A program made the position numbers and the translations under genes. A model generated the notes under the pieces. That model worked only from the letters and a program-made list of their open reading frames with translations. It was not told the origin of the DNA and ran no database searches. 53,194 nt of DNA from UBA8529 sp964390565 (lineage in GTDB: Bacteria > Bacteroidota > Bacteroidia > Bacteroidales > Tenuifilaceae), in contig CAYMII010000024.1 in assembly GCA_964390565.1 (NCBI GenBank), positions 1 to 53,194 on the forward strand, in the 5' to 3' direction. Shown here one piece after another: positions 15,671 to 23,417 of this stretch. The stretch's first letter is position 1, and each line of letters begins with the position of its first letter.

Positions 15671-17263
15671 ATGCAAAGTGCAAGTATTAAGTTGAATTAT
15701 GATTATGGTTACCATTGGTTTAACCATGTTAACGTTTATGCAAAGGGATGGGTTATAGATCAAAATGGTAAATCATATATCGATCTTGAAGTAGCGAAAT
15801 ATTTCTCAGATGTTGCATCAAGTTCAGATTTGATAGAACTTATTTTAAAAACCAATGGGCATTTTGCAGTTATACTCAGGTATGATGATTTTTTATTGCT
15901 TGCAGTTGACCGGGGTCGTTCATTCCCCTTGTATTTCAGCAATGAAAACAATTCATTTAAAATTTCTGACTCAGGTTTTAGCGTAATTGATGGTGATTTA
16001 ACAGAATCGAATTTCAACCCATATGCTTTTGATGAGTATTTGGCTGCAGGGCATGTAACAGGAAATAAAACTCTTTTAAATGGAGTCAGCCAACTTGGAG
16101 CAGGAGAGATGGCTTGTATGTCAGCAAATAAAGTTGAAGTTATACCATATTTTGAGTTTCTTCCATCGAAAAGAATTGTTGATTCTTTTGAAAATTTGAA
16201 AACAAAATTGATCGATATTTTAGATAGAGATTATAAAGCACTTATAAATGGGTTAAATGTCCGTACGGTTGTTATTCCCCTTAGCGGAGGATACGATTCA
16301 CGTTCAATAGTTTCAATGTTTAAGCGTCATGGGTATCAAAATGTAATATGCTACTCATTTGGGAAGATTGATAGTCCAGAAATGATAACCTCAAAAAGGG
16401 TGGCTGAAACTCTGGGATATAAGTGGCTATTTATAGAGAATACAACTGAATTAGTTGATGGGTTTGTTGATTCTGATGATTTTATTAGATATGTAGATTT
16501 TGCTGCGAATGCCAGCTCTTTTTATATAATCCAAGATTATTTTGCGGTTAAAAAAATGCGAGCTGAAGGGTTAGTCCCTGATGATGCTGTTTTTATGCCC
16601 GGCCATTCGGGCGACACACTTGGGGGAAGCAATTTTTTAGAGTTGTTCTCTGGGGTTGAAAGTAAGCAAGAGATGATTGATAAGTTGATCTCTAGCCGGT
16701 ACGATTTGAATGATGTTAGTGAGGCTTTTTTAGATTCGGTTCGAGAGCGATTGTCAGAGCAATATGATGAGAAATCAACACCTGCCGAATGGTTCGACTA
16801 CTGGTGTATGAAAGAATGGAACCCGAAAATGTTTGCCAATGGAATAAGAGTCTATGATTATTTTGGATATCGATATTGTTTGCCATTGTGGAGTAAAAAT
16901 TTGTTAGAGTTTTTTTCAAATATCCCGTTTGAATTTAGATTGCAAAAAGAACTTTATGAGCACACACTGGAAACAACTCTTTTTGAACCAATAGGAATTA
17001 ATTTTAGCCCAAACAGACGACTCAATTATTCGCATAGCGTTTCATTATTTCAAAAATTCAAAAACATAGTGAAACGATGTTTGTCTCCTCGGGTTGTATA
17101 TGTTTATTTTTTAAAGGATTTTGTAAATTCAAAGTTTTATACTCGAGAGATGCTTGAGAATATGAAATCTAAAGGAGCTAGAATTAGATATATCGGCACA
17201 AACTCTGTAAAGATTCAATGGTATGTTCAGTTTTTAAGGTTAAAATGTATAATGAAAAAATAG
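15671..17263 (+). CDS. Asparagine-synthetase-like ATP-dependent amide ligase without amidotransferase cysteine
   Basis: 530 residues from ATG 15671. Residues 1-165 align in outline with the glutamine-amidotransferase half of AsnB (NGHFAVIL at 62-69, DRGRSFPLYFS), but there is no MCG start, so the nucleophilic Cys is missing. The second half is the PP-loop ATP domain with LSGGYDSR (204-211) and a GHSGDTLGG loop where AsnB has GxGxDELFGG. It should activate a carboxylate with ATP and add ammonia or another amine. Homologues occur in surface polysaccharide and natural-product loci. The acyltransferase gene starts 5 nt downstream, so they form an operon. The TTG-initiated extension (from 15608) lies in the inverted repeat and is rejected. 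Confidence 0.8.
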   Translation: MQSASIKLNYDYGYHWFNHVNVYAKGWVIDQNGKSYIDLEVAKYFSDVASSSDLIELILKTNGHFAVILRYDDFLLLAVDRGRSFPLYFSNENNSFKISDSGFSVIDGDLTESNFNPYAFDEYLAAGHVTGNKTLLNGVSQLGAGEMACMSANKVEVIPYFEFLPSKRIVDSFENLKTKLIDILDRDYKALINGLNVRTVVIPLSGGYDSRSIVSMFKRHGYQNVICYSFGKIDSPEMITSKRVAETLGYKWLFIENTTELVDGFVDSDDFIRYVDFAANASSFYIIQDYFAVKKMRAEGLVPDDAVFMPGHSGDTLGGSNFLELFSGVESKQEMIDKLISSRYDLNDVSEAFLDSVRERLSEQYDEKSTPAEWFDYWCMKEWNPKMFANGIRVYDYFGYRYCLPLWSKNLLEFFSNIPFEFRLQKELYEHTLETTLFEPIGINFSPNRRLNYSHSVSLFQKFKNIVKRCLSPRVVYVYFLKDFVNSKFYTREMLENMKSKGARIRYIGTNSVKIQWYVQFLRLKCIMKK

Positions 17264-17267
17264 AGCA

Positions 17268-17819
17268 ATGAAAAGGGCTGTTGTTTCCATCTTTGGATTT
17301 CTATTTTTCCGTTGGGCGTACCCCGGATTCGATTATCATAACTTTCCTTTTCGTTTGTTGATGAAATGCTTTTTTGCACAAAAAGTATTTAGGATTAACA
17401 GCCGTGTGCCATGGCCAGTACATTGGACGTCAGAAGTGAAGGGGTATGAGAATATTCAGAGAGGACCCGAAACTCCTGGGTCGACATTAGGAAGCTATAT
17501 AGATGGTAGAAATGGAATTATAATTGAGGATAATGTTTGGCTAGGGCCAAAAATTTCAATTATCAGCATGAATCACGATCTGTTGAACTATAATAACTAT
17601 CGGACAGAAAAACCCATTCGAATTGGGCATGATTCCTTGATAACATCAAATTGTATTATTCTCCCTGGAGTTGAACTAGGACCGCATACTGTTGTCGCAG
17701 CTGGAGCAGTGGTTACAAAATCTTTTCTTGATGGTAATCAGCTGATTGGAGGTAATCCTGCAGCAGTTATCAAAAAGTTGGAAGACTATAAACATGAGTT
17801 AAACAACGCTATGTGTTAA
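17268..17819 (+). CDS. Hexapeptide-repeat acyltransferase (CatB/maltose acetyltransferase-like)
   Basis: 183 residues. A basic, hydrophobic N-terminus (about 1-40) precedes left-handed beta-helix repeats (GSYIDGRNGIIIEDNVWLG, IGHDSLITSNCIILPGVELG). MNHDL carries the conserved loop His used by this O-acetyltransferase group, and IGGNPAAVIKKL is the usual C-terminal signature. It probably acetylates a sugar; donor and acceptor are unknown. Four nucleotides separate it from the AsnB-like gene. The pair suggests modification of a surface glycan, an inference from family context. Confidence 0.82.
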   Translation: MKRAVVSIFGFLFFRWAYPGFDYHNFPFRLLMKCFFAQKVFRINSRVPWPVHWTSEVKGYENIQRGPETPGSTLGSYIDGRNGIIIEDNVWLGPKISIISMNHDLLNYNNYRTEKPIRIGHDSLITSNCIILPGVELGPHTVVAAGAVVTKSFLDGNQLIGGNPAAVIKKLEDYKHELNNAMC

Positions 17820-17833
17820 TTTTTTTTCGCAAC

Positions 17834-17865
17834 TTGATAAATATATTCTAAAATTATTATCTTTG
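17834..17865 (+). promoter_or_regulatory. Promoter of tRNA-His
   Basis: TTG (17834-17836), 21 nt, TATCTTTG (17858-17865). Predicted start near 17871, six nt before the mature tRNA, consistent with a short 5' leader. Confidence 0.65.
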
Positions 17866-17876
17866 CAGCCTCAAAC

Positions 17877-17951
17877 GGTGGGGGTAGCTCAGCTGGTTAG
17901 AGCATCAGATTGTGGTTCTGAGGGTCGTGGGTTCGAGCCCCATTCTCCACC
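17877..17951 (+). tRNA. tRNA-His (GTG)
   Basis: Cloverleaf read by eye: acceptor GTGGGGG (17878-17884), D stem GCTC/GAGC, anticodon loop with GTG, T stem GTGGG/CCCAT around TTCGAGC, 3' acceptor TCTCCAC (17944-17950). The extra G at 17877 opposite the C discriminator (17951) is the G-1:C73 pair typical of tRNA-His. The 3' CCA is not encoded. A promoter and a strong terminator flank it. Confidence 0.97.
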
Positions 17952-17953
17952 CA

Positions 17954-17982
17954 AAATCCTGGCAATTAGCCAGGATTTTTTA
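17954..17982 (+). terminator. Terminator of tRNA-His
   Basis: AAATCCTGGC (17954-17963) pairs with GCCAGGATTT (17969-17978) around AATTA, followed by T-rich sequence. Confidence 0.88.
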
Positions 17983-18072
17983 TTTTATGCAATTGGAATT
18001 CTCAATCATCTTTTTAAATGATGCAAATCAATTGAAAATAAATTGCAATACAGATTAAAATTCCCTAATTTG

Positions 18073-18327
18073 ATGTTAGAAATAGAACCTGTTATGCGAC
18101 ACTCAAAACAACTTGTTGATCGTATTTGTAACAAGTACATGATGCACAATCCCTACTTTTTTTATAGGGAGGTCATCTTCTTCAATCTTGAGGAGCCAGC
18201 AAAACCCGATCAGGAATTTTTAACTTTTTACGACATGTTTGTTCGTCAGGTTGATATAAAACTGATCGAGGAGCAATCGGAGGAGAGTCTTCGCAGAACT
18301 AAGGCGTGTTTCTTTTTCAAGAGTTAG
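18073..18327 (+). CDS. Small hypothetical protein
   Basis: 84 residues from ATG 18073; a TTG at 18043 would add ten. No signal peptide or membrane segment. The middle is aromatic (NPYFFYREVIFFNLEE) and the end is charged and helical (KLIEEQSEESLRRTKACFFF). I do not recognise a family. It lies about 90 nt after the tRNA-His terminator with no clear promoter. The composition looks coding, but a chance frame is possible. Confidence 0.5.
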   Translation: MLEIEPVMRHSKQLVDRICNKYMMHNPYFFYREVIFFNLEEPAKPDQEFLTFYDMFVRQVDIKLIEEQSEESLRRTKACFFFKS

Positions 18328-18373
18328 CCCAAATTATCCCAATATCCAAAATAACGAGGTAAACATTTTTGGT

Positions 18374-18381
18374 TACCTTTG
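18374..18381 (+). promoter_or_regulatory. -7 element of the isochorismatase-like gene
   Basis: TACCTTTG fits TAnnTTTG, 46 nt before the ATG at 18428. No clear -33 box. Confidence 0.4.
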
Positions 18382-18427
18382 TTTTTATATGAAACTTTTA
18401 TGAGTTAGCATATTTAATAGATCAATC

Positions 18428-19012
18428 ATGAAAAGATTATTCATCATATTAATTGCCTTGCTTATGGCTATTAGTTCATTTTCTCAAAATGCTGAATCAG
18501 AAAAAACGGCACTGCTAATTATTGACATTCAGGATTTTTACTTTCCCGGTGGAAAGTCGGAACTAGTTAACCCTCAGGCTGCTGCTGATAATGCTGCTAT
18601 TCTACTTAAATACTTTAGAGAAAAGGGAATGCCTGTAATCCATATTAAGCATGAGTCAGATACCCAGTCCGATATCCAAAAAACAATTGTCCCAATCGAA
18701 GGCGAAAAGATAATTACCAAAAAGGAGATTAGCTCATTCAACGGAACAGATCTCAACGACTACTTGAAAAGTTTGGGTGTGAAAAATCTTGTTATTTGTG
18801 GAATGCAAACACACATGTGCGTTGAGGGTGCCGTTCGTGCTGGGTACGACTTGGGTTACAAAATCACATTAGTCCACGATGCATGTGCAACCCGCGATTT
18901 AAAATGGGGCGATGAGGTTGTACCAGCAAAAATGGTGCATCTTTCAACTCTTTCAACTCTTAAAGCATATGCAAAAGTTGTGAGTGTTGAGGAGCTTTTG
19001 TCGGGGAAATAA
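18428..19012 (+). CDS. Exported isochorismatase-family cysteine hydrolase
   Basis: 194 residues. The Asp-Lys-Cys catalytic triad of the family is present: D33 in LLIIDIQDFY, K98 in ITKKEISSF, C131 in GMQTHMCVEGAVRAG. Members hydrolyse isochorismate, nicotinamide or similar amides; the substrate cannot be chosen from the sequence. Unlike most cytosolic relatives it has a clear signal peptide (MKRLFIILIALLMAISSFSQ, predicted cut after residue 20), so it should act in the periplasm or outside. Monocistronic, ending at a strong bidirectional terminator. Confidence 0.85.
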   Translation: MKRLFIILIALLMAISSFSQNAESEKTALLIIDIQDFYFPGGKSELVNPQAAADNAAILLKYFREKGMPVIHIKHESDTQSDIQKTIVPIEGEKIITKKEISSFNGTDLNDYLKSLGVKNLVICGMQTHMCVEGAVRAGYDLGYKITLVHDACATRDLKWGDEVVPAKMVHLSTLSTLKAYAKVVSVEELLSGK

Positions 19013-19017
19013 TTTTA

Positions 19018-19059
19018 ATAATAAGAACCCCAAAGTTTTAACCTTGGGGTTCTTATTAT
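19018..19059. terminator. Bidirectional terminator between convergent genes
   Basis: ATAAGAACCCCAA (19021-19033) pairs with TTGGGGTTCTTAT (19044-19056), extended by A/T pairs on both sides. It serves the hydrolase on plus and the response regulator on minus. Confidence 0.85.
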
Positions 19060-19068
19060 GCAATATTA

Positions 19069-20235
19069 CTATTGAAACACCGGACTTGCAAACGCTTTTA
19101 CGTCCTGATCTGTAATCTCCTTGTTGCAAAGGATAATCAATCGTTCAATAACATTCCTGAACTCGCGAATATTTCCTGTCCATTTCTGCTTTTGCAATGC
19201 CTCAATGGCTTTGGGAGTAATGGTCTTTTTGGGCATCCCATGTTCATTGCAAATTAGCTCAATAAAATGATCGGCAAGCATTGGGATATCTTCAGCCCTA
19301 TCGTTTAGCGATGGAACATGAATTATTATTACGCTTAGTCGATGGTAAAGGTCTTCGCGGAATTGAGCCGCTTCAATTTCCTTTGTAAGGTTTTTATTGG
19401 TTGCAGCAATTACCCTAACATTCACGTCAATATCCTTATCGCTGCCAACTCGTGTAATTTTATTCTCTTGCAATGCTCGTAAAACCTTTGCTTGGGCGCT
19501 AAGGCTCATATCTCCAATCTCATCGAGGAATAGCGTTCCCCCATCGGCTTGCTCAAATTTCCCCTTGCGCTGCTTGATGGCTGAGGTAAAGGCCCCCTTT
19601 TCGTGACCGAAAAGTTCGCTCTCGATTAGCTCTGATGGAATTGCCGCACAGTTAACCTCAACGAATGGCATCGATGAGCGATTGCTCTTTTCATGAAGCC
19701 AACGGGCAACTAACTCTTTCCCAGTTCCGTTTGAACCAGTAATCAAAACCCTTGAATTGGTTGGTGCAACTTTATCTATTATGTCTTTTACTTTAGTTAT
19801 GGCTACCGATTCGCCAACAATATCATAGGTTTTATAAACCTTTTTCTTAAGCGTTTTTGTTTCCTGAATGAGTGTGGTTTTATCAGTAGCATTGCGAATA
19901 GTGATCAATAAACGATTTAAGTCAAGTGGTTTTTCGATGAAATCGTAAGCCCCTTTTTTGATTGCCTCAACAGCAGTATCGATATTGCCATGTCCCGATA
20001 TCATAATTACAGGAACTTCAGATGAATGTTCTTGCAGCTTATCAAGCACTTCGATACCATCCATGTTGGGCATTTTGATATCACAGAGAACAACATCGTA
20101 ATTGCCAGACTTGAATATTTCAATCCCAGTTGCTCCCTCTTCGGCAACGTCAACTTCGTGCTTTTCAAACTCAAGAATTTCCTTTAGCGTGTTACGGATT
20201 GCCCGCTCATCGTCAATAACTAATATCTTAGACAT
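19069..20235 (-). CDS. Sigma-54-interacting response regulator lacking a DNA-binding domain
   Basis: 388 residues. Receiver domain 1-120 with phospho-acceptor D52, T/S switch region MISGHG and K102. AAA+ domain about 138-365: Walker A GSNGTGKE (167-174), GAFTSA loop (214-219), Walker B GTLFLDEIG (233-241), Arg-finger region REDLYHRL. The protein stops at 388, right after the AAA+ lid (NIREFRNVIERLIIL), with no Fis-type helix-turn-helix; full NtrC proteins are about 450-480. The usual GAFTGA is GAFTSA. It may activate sigma-54 without enhancer binding, as FlgR of Helicobacter does. The Ppx/GppA gene lies 20 nt upstream. No partner kinase is in the window. Confidence 0.93.
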   Translation of the reverse strand: MSKILVIDDERAIRNTLKEILEFEKHEVDVAEEGATGIEIFKSGNYDVVLCDIKMPNMDGIEVLDKLQEHSSEVPVIMISGHGNIDTAVEAIKKGAYDFIEKPLDLNRLLITIRNATDKTTLIQETKTLKKKVYKTYDIVGESVAITKVKDIIDKVAPTNSRVLITGSNGTGKELVARWLHEKSNRSSMPFVEVNCAAIPSELIESELFGHEKGAFTSAIKQRKGKFEQADGGTLFLDEIGDMSLSAQAKVLRALQENKITRVGSDKDIDVNVRVIAATNKNLTKEIEAAQFREDLYHRLSVIIIHVPSLNDRAEDIPMLADHFIELICNEHGMPKKTITPKAIEALQKQKWTGNIREFRNVIERLIILCNKEITDQDVKAFASPVFQ

Positions 20236-20255
20236 GGTTCGCTATTTTACAATAT

Positions 20256-21188
20256 TTATGATACTTTCACTTCGTTCAATACTTCCCACAGTGCGCCTTC
20301 CTTAAGCGCATAGTTCGATTGATGTATCGACTCAATATTGAGTTTTTCAATTATAAAACTTGTAAAGATGGATGCTAAAACGATAAAGTCTACCCTAATC
20401 AACTCCATTCCTGGCATGGCTATGCGCTCCTCTTTTTTTGATTTTATTAAAGTTTTATGAAGTTCCTTATAAGAAGATAAAGGGATTTCGATTGTCTTAT
20501 CTTTAATTAACGGAAGTTTACCCGAGTGCGCCAGTAAACTTCTGTATGTATCAAATGAGCCAGAACTGCCGACTAATCTTATTGGCTTGCATTTCTGCAC
20601 TGCAGAAAAAAGAAGTTGCAATTCCTGCTCAAGAAATAGTTCAACACGACCTACTTCTTCAGATGTAATTGGGTCGCTAGGCTTGAAATGGTTTAGCAAT
20701 CGTTGAACCCCAAGGTTGAAGCTATGCTTCCAAAATACTTGATTTGCATTGCAAAGGATTACCTCGTTGCTGCCACCACCGATATCGAGAATCAGATTAA
20801 CATTATCGCCTAAATCAACAGCCTGCTTAACCCCTTTGTAAATAAGGCTTGCCTCTTGTTCGCCGCCAATTACATTAACTTTAAGATTAAATCTTTTTAG
20901 AATTTCATCAACGAAACTTGCACCGTTCTCGGCATCGCGGGTTGCTGAAGTTGCAAACGCAAAAACCTTATCGGCATTGAAGTTTGATATGGTATTCATA
21001 TGCGATTCGATGGCCTTTAGGCCTCGTTCCCAAGCATCGGGTGCTATAAACTTTTTATCGATACCTCCTTCGCCCAATTTAACAAAGCACTTGCTATTGT
21101 GCAGCGTTTGGTAATGGGTTTCATCACTAACCTCAACCACAAGTAGGTTAAAAGTGTTTGTTCCCATATCGATAATTGCAACTCGCAT
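20256..21188 (-). CDS. Ppx/GppA family phosphatase
   Basis: 310 residues of the actin-like ASKHA fold: first phosphate loop DMGTNTFNLLVVEV near the start, second loop ILDIGGGSNEVILC at about 130-145, and FATSATRDAENG. Members are exopolyphosphatases or pppGpp phosphatases. It is the short two-domain form without the C-terminal HD-like domain of E. coli Ppx. It precedes the response regulator by 20 nt, so the pair is probably an operon; a link between stringent or polyphosphate signals and the regulator is only inference. Confidence 0.9.
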   Translation of the reverse strand: MRVAIIDMGTNTFNLLVVEVSDETHYQTLHNSKCFVKLGEGGIDKKFIAPDAWERGLKAIESHMNTISNFNADKVFAFATSATRDAENGASFVDEILKRFNLKVNVIGGEQEASLIYKGVKQAVDLGDNVNLILDIGGGSNEVILCNANQVFWKHSFNLGVQRLLNHFKPSDPITSEEVGRVELFLEQELQLLFSAVQKCKPIRLVGSSGSFDTYRSLLAHSGKLPLIKDKTIEIPLSSYKELHKTLIKSKKEERIAMPGMELIRVDFIVLASIFTSFIIEKLNIESIHQSNYALKEGALWEVLNEVKVS

Positions 21189-21231
21189 AGAATTACTTAT
21201 TTGAGTGTAAAAGTAGTGAATTTAGTTGACA

Positions 21232-21251
21232 CCTGCCTGCCGGTAGGCAGG
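21232..21251. repeat. GC-rich palindrome, Bacteroidota-type intergenic repeat
   Basis: CCTGCCT (21232-21238) and AGGCAGG (21245-21251) are perfect arms around GCCGGT, in otherwise AT-rich DNA. I recognise this kind of palindrome as recurrent in Bacteroidota intergenic DNA. Only one copy is in the window. Confidence 0.5.
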
Positions 21252-21299
21252 GTTTTTAGTTGAGCGTTGACAGTAATGTAAATAATGATAAACCTTAAT

Positions 21300-21327
21300 C
21301 TGTCAGCTGTGAGCTGTCAACTAACAG
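21300..21327. repeat. Degenerate CTGTCA-type short repeats
   Basis: Three near-tandem units of the kind CTGTCAG, CTGTGAG, CTGTCAAC lie directly after the HD-gene stop. A similar stretch occurs at 28231-28260 downstream of murA. Confidence 0.4.
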
Positions 21328-21960
21328 CTAAACTATGTCCCATTCAGCATAAAACTGCTCAAGAAACTGAGCCATGAACAGATGTCTTTGCAAGCCAATT
21401 TCTTTGGCTGTGTCAGTGTTTAACCTATCTTTTAAAAGCAGAAGTTTTTCGTAGAAATGGTTAATTGTTGAGGTGCGAGTGCTTTTGTAATCTTCATAGC
21501 TATTATGAAGTGTAGGCGCAAGATTCGGATCGTGCATTGGCTGTTTTTTGAATCCTCCATATGCAAAAGTCCTTGCAATACCAATTGCCCCAATGGCATC
21601 GAGTCGGTCGGCATCCTGAACAGCCATTCCTTCTATTGATGATGGTTTTGTTTCAGTCCCTGCTCCCTTATAGGAAACCTCCTTAATAATCTTAACCACC
21701 CTTTCAATAAACTCTGTAGTTGCACCATTTTTAGCTAAAAGTTTTCGCGCAACAGGAAGGGTTTCGCTGTCGCTATCGCCTAGTTTCCAATCATCTAAAT
21801 CGTGAAGTAAAGCAGCAATTTCAATTACGTGCAAGTCAGCTCCCTCTTTGCTACCAATATGTTTGGCAAGGTTTACAACTCTGTAAATGTGCCACCAATC
21901 GTGACCTGATGAGTCGTGTTGGCAAAGTAGTTTAACTGATTCTGAAAGTGAATTTAGCAT
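21328..21960 (-). CDS. HD-domain phosphohydrolase
   Basis: 210 residues, all helical. Metal-binding HD motif: H in GHDWWHIYRVVNLA, HD in EIAALLHDLDDWKLGD, and a later Asp in VQDADRLDAIGAIG. This is the arrangement of the YedJ-like metal-dependent phosphohydrolases; the substrate is unknown. No signal peptide. The stop is followed at once by the degenerate CTGTCA repeats, and the ABC permease gene ends 81 nt upstream behind a terminator, so it is probably transcribed alone. Confidence 0.87.
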   Translation of the reverse strand: MLNSLSESVKLLCQHDSSGHDWWHIYRVVNLAKHIGSKEGADLHVIEIAALLHDLDDWKLGDSDSETLPVARKLLAKNGATTEFIERVVKIIKEVSYKGAGTETKPSSIEGMAVQDADRLDAIGAIGIARTFAYGGFKKQPMHDPNLAPTLHNSYEDYKSTRTSTINHFYEKLLLLKDRLNTDTAKEIGLQRHLFMAQFLEQFYAEWDIV

Positions 21961-21987
21961 GAGTTGTTTTTTTGTAGTTTAGAAAAA

Positions 21988-22022
21988 AGTAGCCAGTAGT
22001 GTTTTTATTTCTACTGGCTACT
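21988..22022 (-). terminator. Terminator of the ABC permease operon
   Basis: Perfect 12-bp arms AGTAGCCAGTAG (21988-21999) and CTACTGGCTACT (22011-22022). On the minus strand a run of six T follows. Confidence 0.88.
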
Positions 22023-22041
22023 AAATTATGATAAATCAGAA

Positions 22042-23391
22042 TTAACTCTTATATCTTACCCATTTCCACATCTCTTTCCATGTGTACTTTTTACCATACA
22101 AAAGAATACCTGTACGATAAATCTTTGCAGCCATCCAAGTAACTACAATAAAGGTTGCAACGAGTAAAAATGCTGATAATGCAAGTTGCCAAGTTGGAAC
22201 ACCAAATGGAATACGGGTTAGCATAATGATTGGTGATGTTAAAGGAATCATCGAGAACCAGAATGCCAATGGGCCATCGGGCGATTTGATGCCGCTTATC
22301 ATTACAATAATCGAAATAATAAGAGGCATTGTAATTGGCATTACAAGTTGCTGTGTGTCTGTTACATTATCAACTGCTGAGCCAACTGCTGCGAAAAGAG
22401 CTGCATATAGTAGGAATCCGAAAAGGAAGTAGAAAATAAATGATCCAATAATAAGTAATACATTTTGTCCTTCAAAAAGTTTTAAAATATCATTTGAACT
22501 CATCTTCTTTTCAGGTGATTGAACATTGCTTGGCATATTCTGCTGTTGCAACTCACTACCAACTATTTGTTGAGCCTGCTCCGTTTTAACAGGTTGTTCC
22601 TTATCGGCTATAAAAGATATAGCAATGTTTCCAATTGCGTATGTAAGGATAATCCAGGCAAGAATTTGGGTTAAGCATACAGCTGCGATACCTAGGATTT
22701 TTCCCATCATCATTTGGAATGGCTTAACCGAAGAGATAATCACCTCCACAACTCTATTGGTTTTCTCCTCAATAACTCCTTGCATTACTTGTGTGCCAAA
22801 AAGCAAAACCATCATATACATTAAGAAACTCATTATATATGCAATTCCCATGGTTACGAATTGGTTGCTCTCCTTCTCACTACCATCTTTCGACCATTTG
22901 ATAGTTCTAACATCTATATTGGTTTTAACAGCCTTCAATATTTCGTCGATATTCTCAATTTTGTAGGCTTTTAGTTTGTTTGTTTCAACCTCTTTCTCAA
23001 TGGCGTTTGAGATATGAGAAACCACATCGATTGATGGCTGTTTATTAGAGTAAATAATGATGCTATCAGGATTGGTTAACGCGCTCTTGTTTATAAATAA
23101 AATTGCGTAGTAACCTGATTTTTCAAAATCTTTTCTGAATTCATCTATTGAACTATTGCTGAGGAAATTAAACTTGATGTAATCAGTTTCTTTTATTTTA
23201 CCCTCGAAATATTTAGATTCGTCTATAACCGCAACCTTAGTAAGTTCTGTATTCTCCATAGATGCAAGCAAACTTGGACCTACCATTAGCGCTGCAAATA
23301 GGAGAGGGGTTAGTAAGGTCATTATGATGAAGGATTTTTTCTTAACCCTCGACATAAATTCCCTCTCAATGATAAGTAATATTTTATTCAT
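22042..23391 (-). CDS. ABC-2 type (NatB-like) transporter permease
   Basis: 449 residues. One N-terminal membrane segment (about 20-45, after IIEREFMSRVKKKSF), a large extracytoplasmic domain (about 50-170), then five or six membrane segments with a second soluble loop rich in Gln, Pro and Lys (about 265-305). This is the layout of NatB/YhaP-like exporters. The ATPase gene is directly upstream (26 nt), so the pair forms an exporter; NatAB relatives move Na+ or drugs, but the substrate is not determined. Confidence 0.88.
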   Translation of the reverse strand: MNKILLIIEREFMSRVKKKSFIIMTLLTPLLFAALMVGPSLLASMENTELTKVAVIDESKYFEGKIKETDYIKFNFLSNSSIDEFRKDFEKSGYYAILFINKSALTNPDSIIIYSNKQPSIDVVSHISNAIEKEVETNKLKAYKIENIDEILKAVKTNIDVRTIKWSKDGSEKESNQFVTMGIAYIMSFLMYMMVLLFGTQVMQGVIEEKTNRVVEVIISSVKPFQMMMGKILGIAAVCLTQILAWIILTYAIGNIAISFIADKEQPVKTEQAQQIVGSELQQQNMPSNVQSPEKKMSSNDILKLFEGQNVLLIIGSFIFYFLFGFLLYAALFAAVGSAVDNVTDTQQLVMPITMPLIISIIVMISGIKSPDGPLAFWFSMIPLTSPIIMLTRIPFGVPTWQLALSAFLLVATFIVVTWMAAKIYRTGILLYGKKYTWKEMWKWVRYKS

Positions 23392-23417
23392 GGCTAATTT
23401 CTTTAATTGATTAACGA

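Noticed and set aside
17877..17951. tRNA-His as an attachment site for the upstream two-gene island
   Set aside because: No direct repeat of the tRNA 3' end and no integrase in the flanks.
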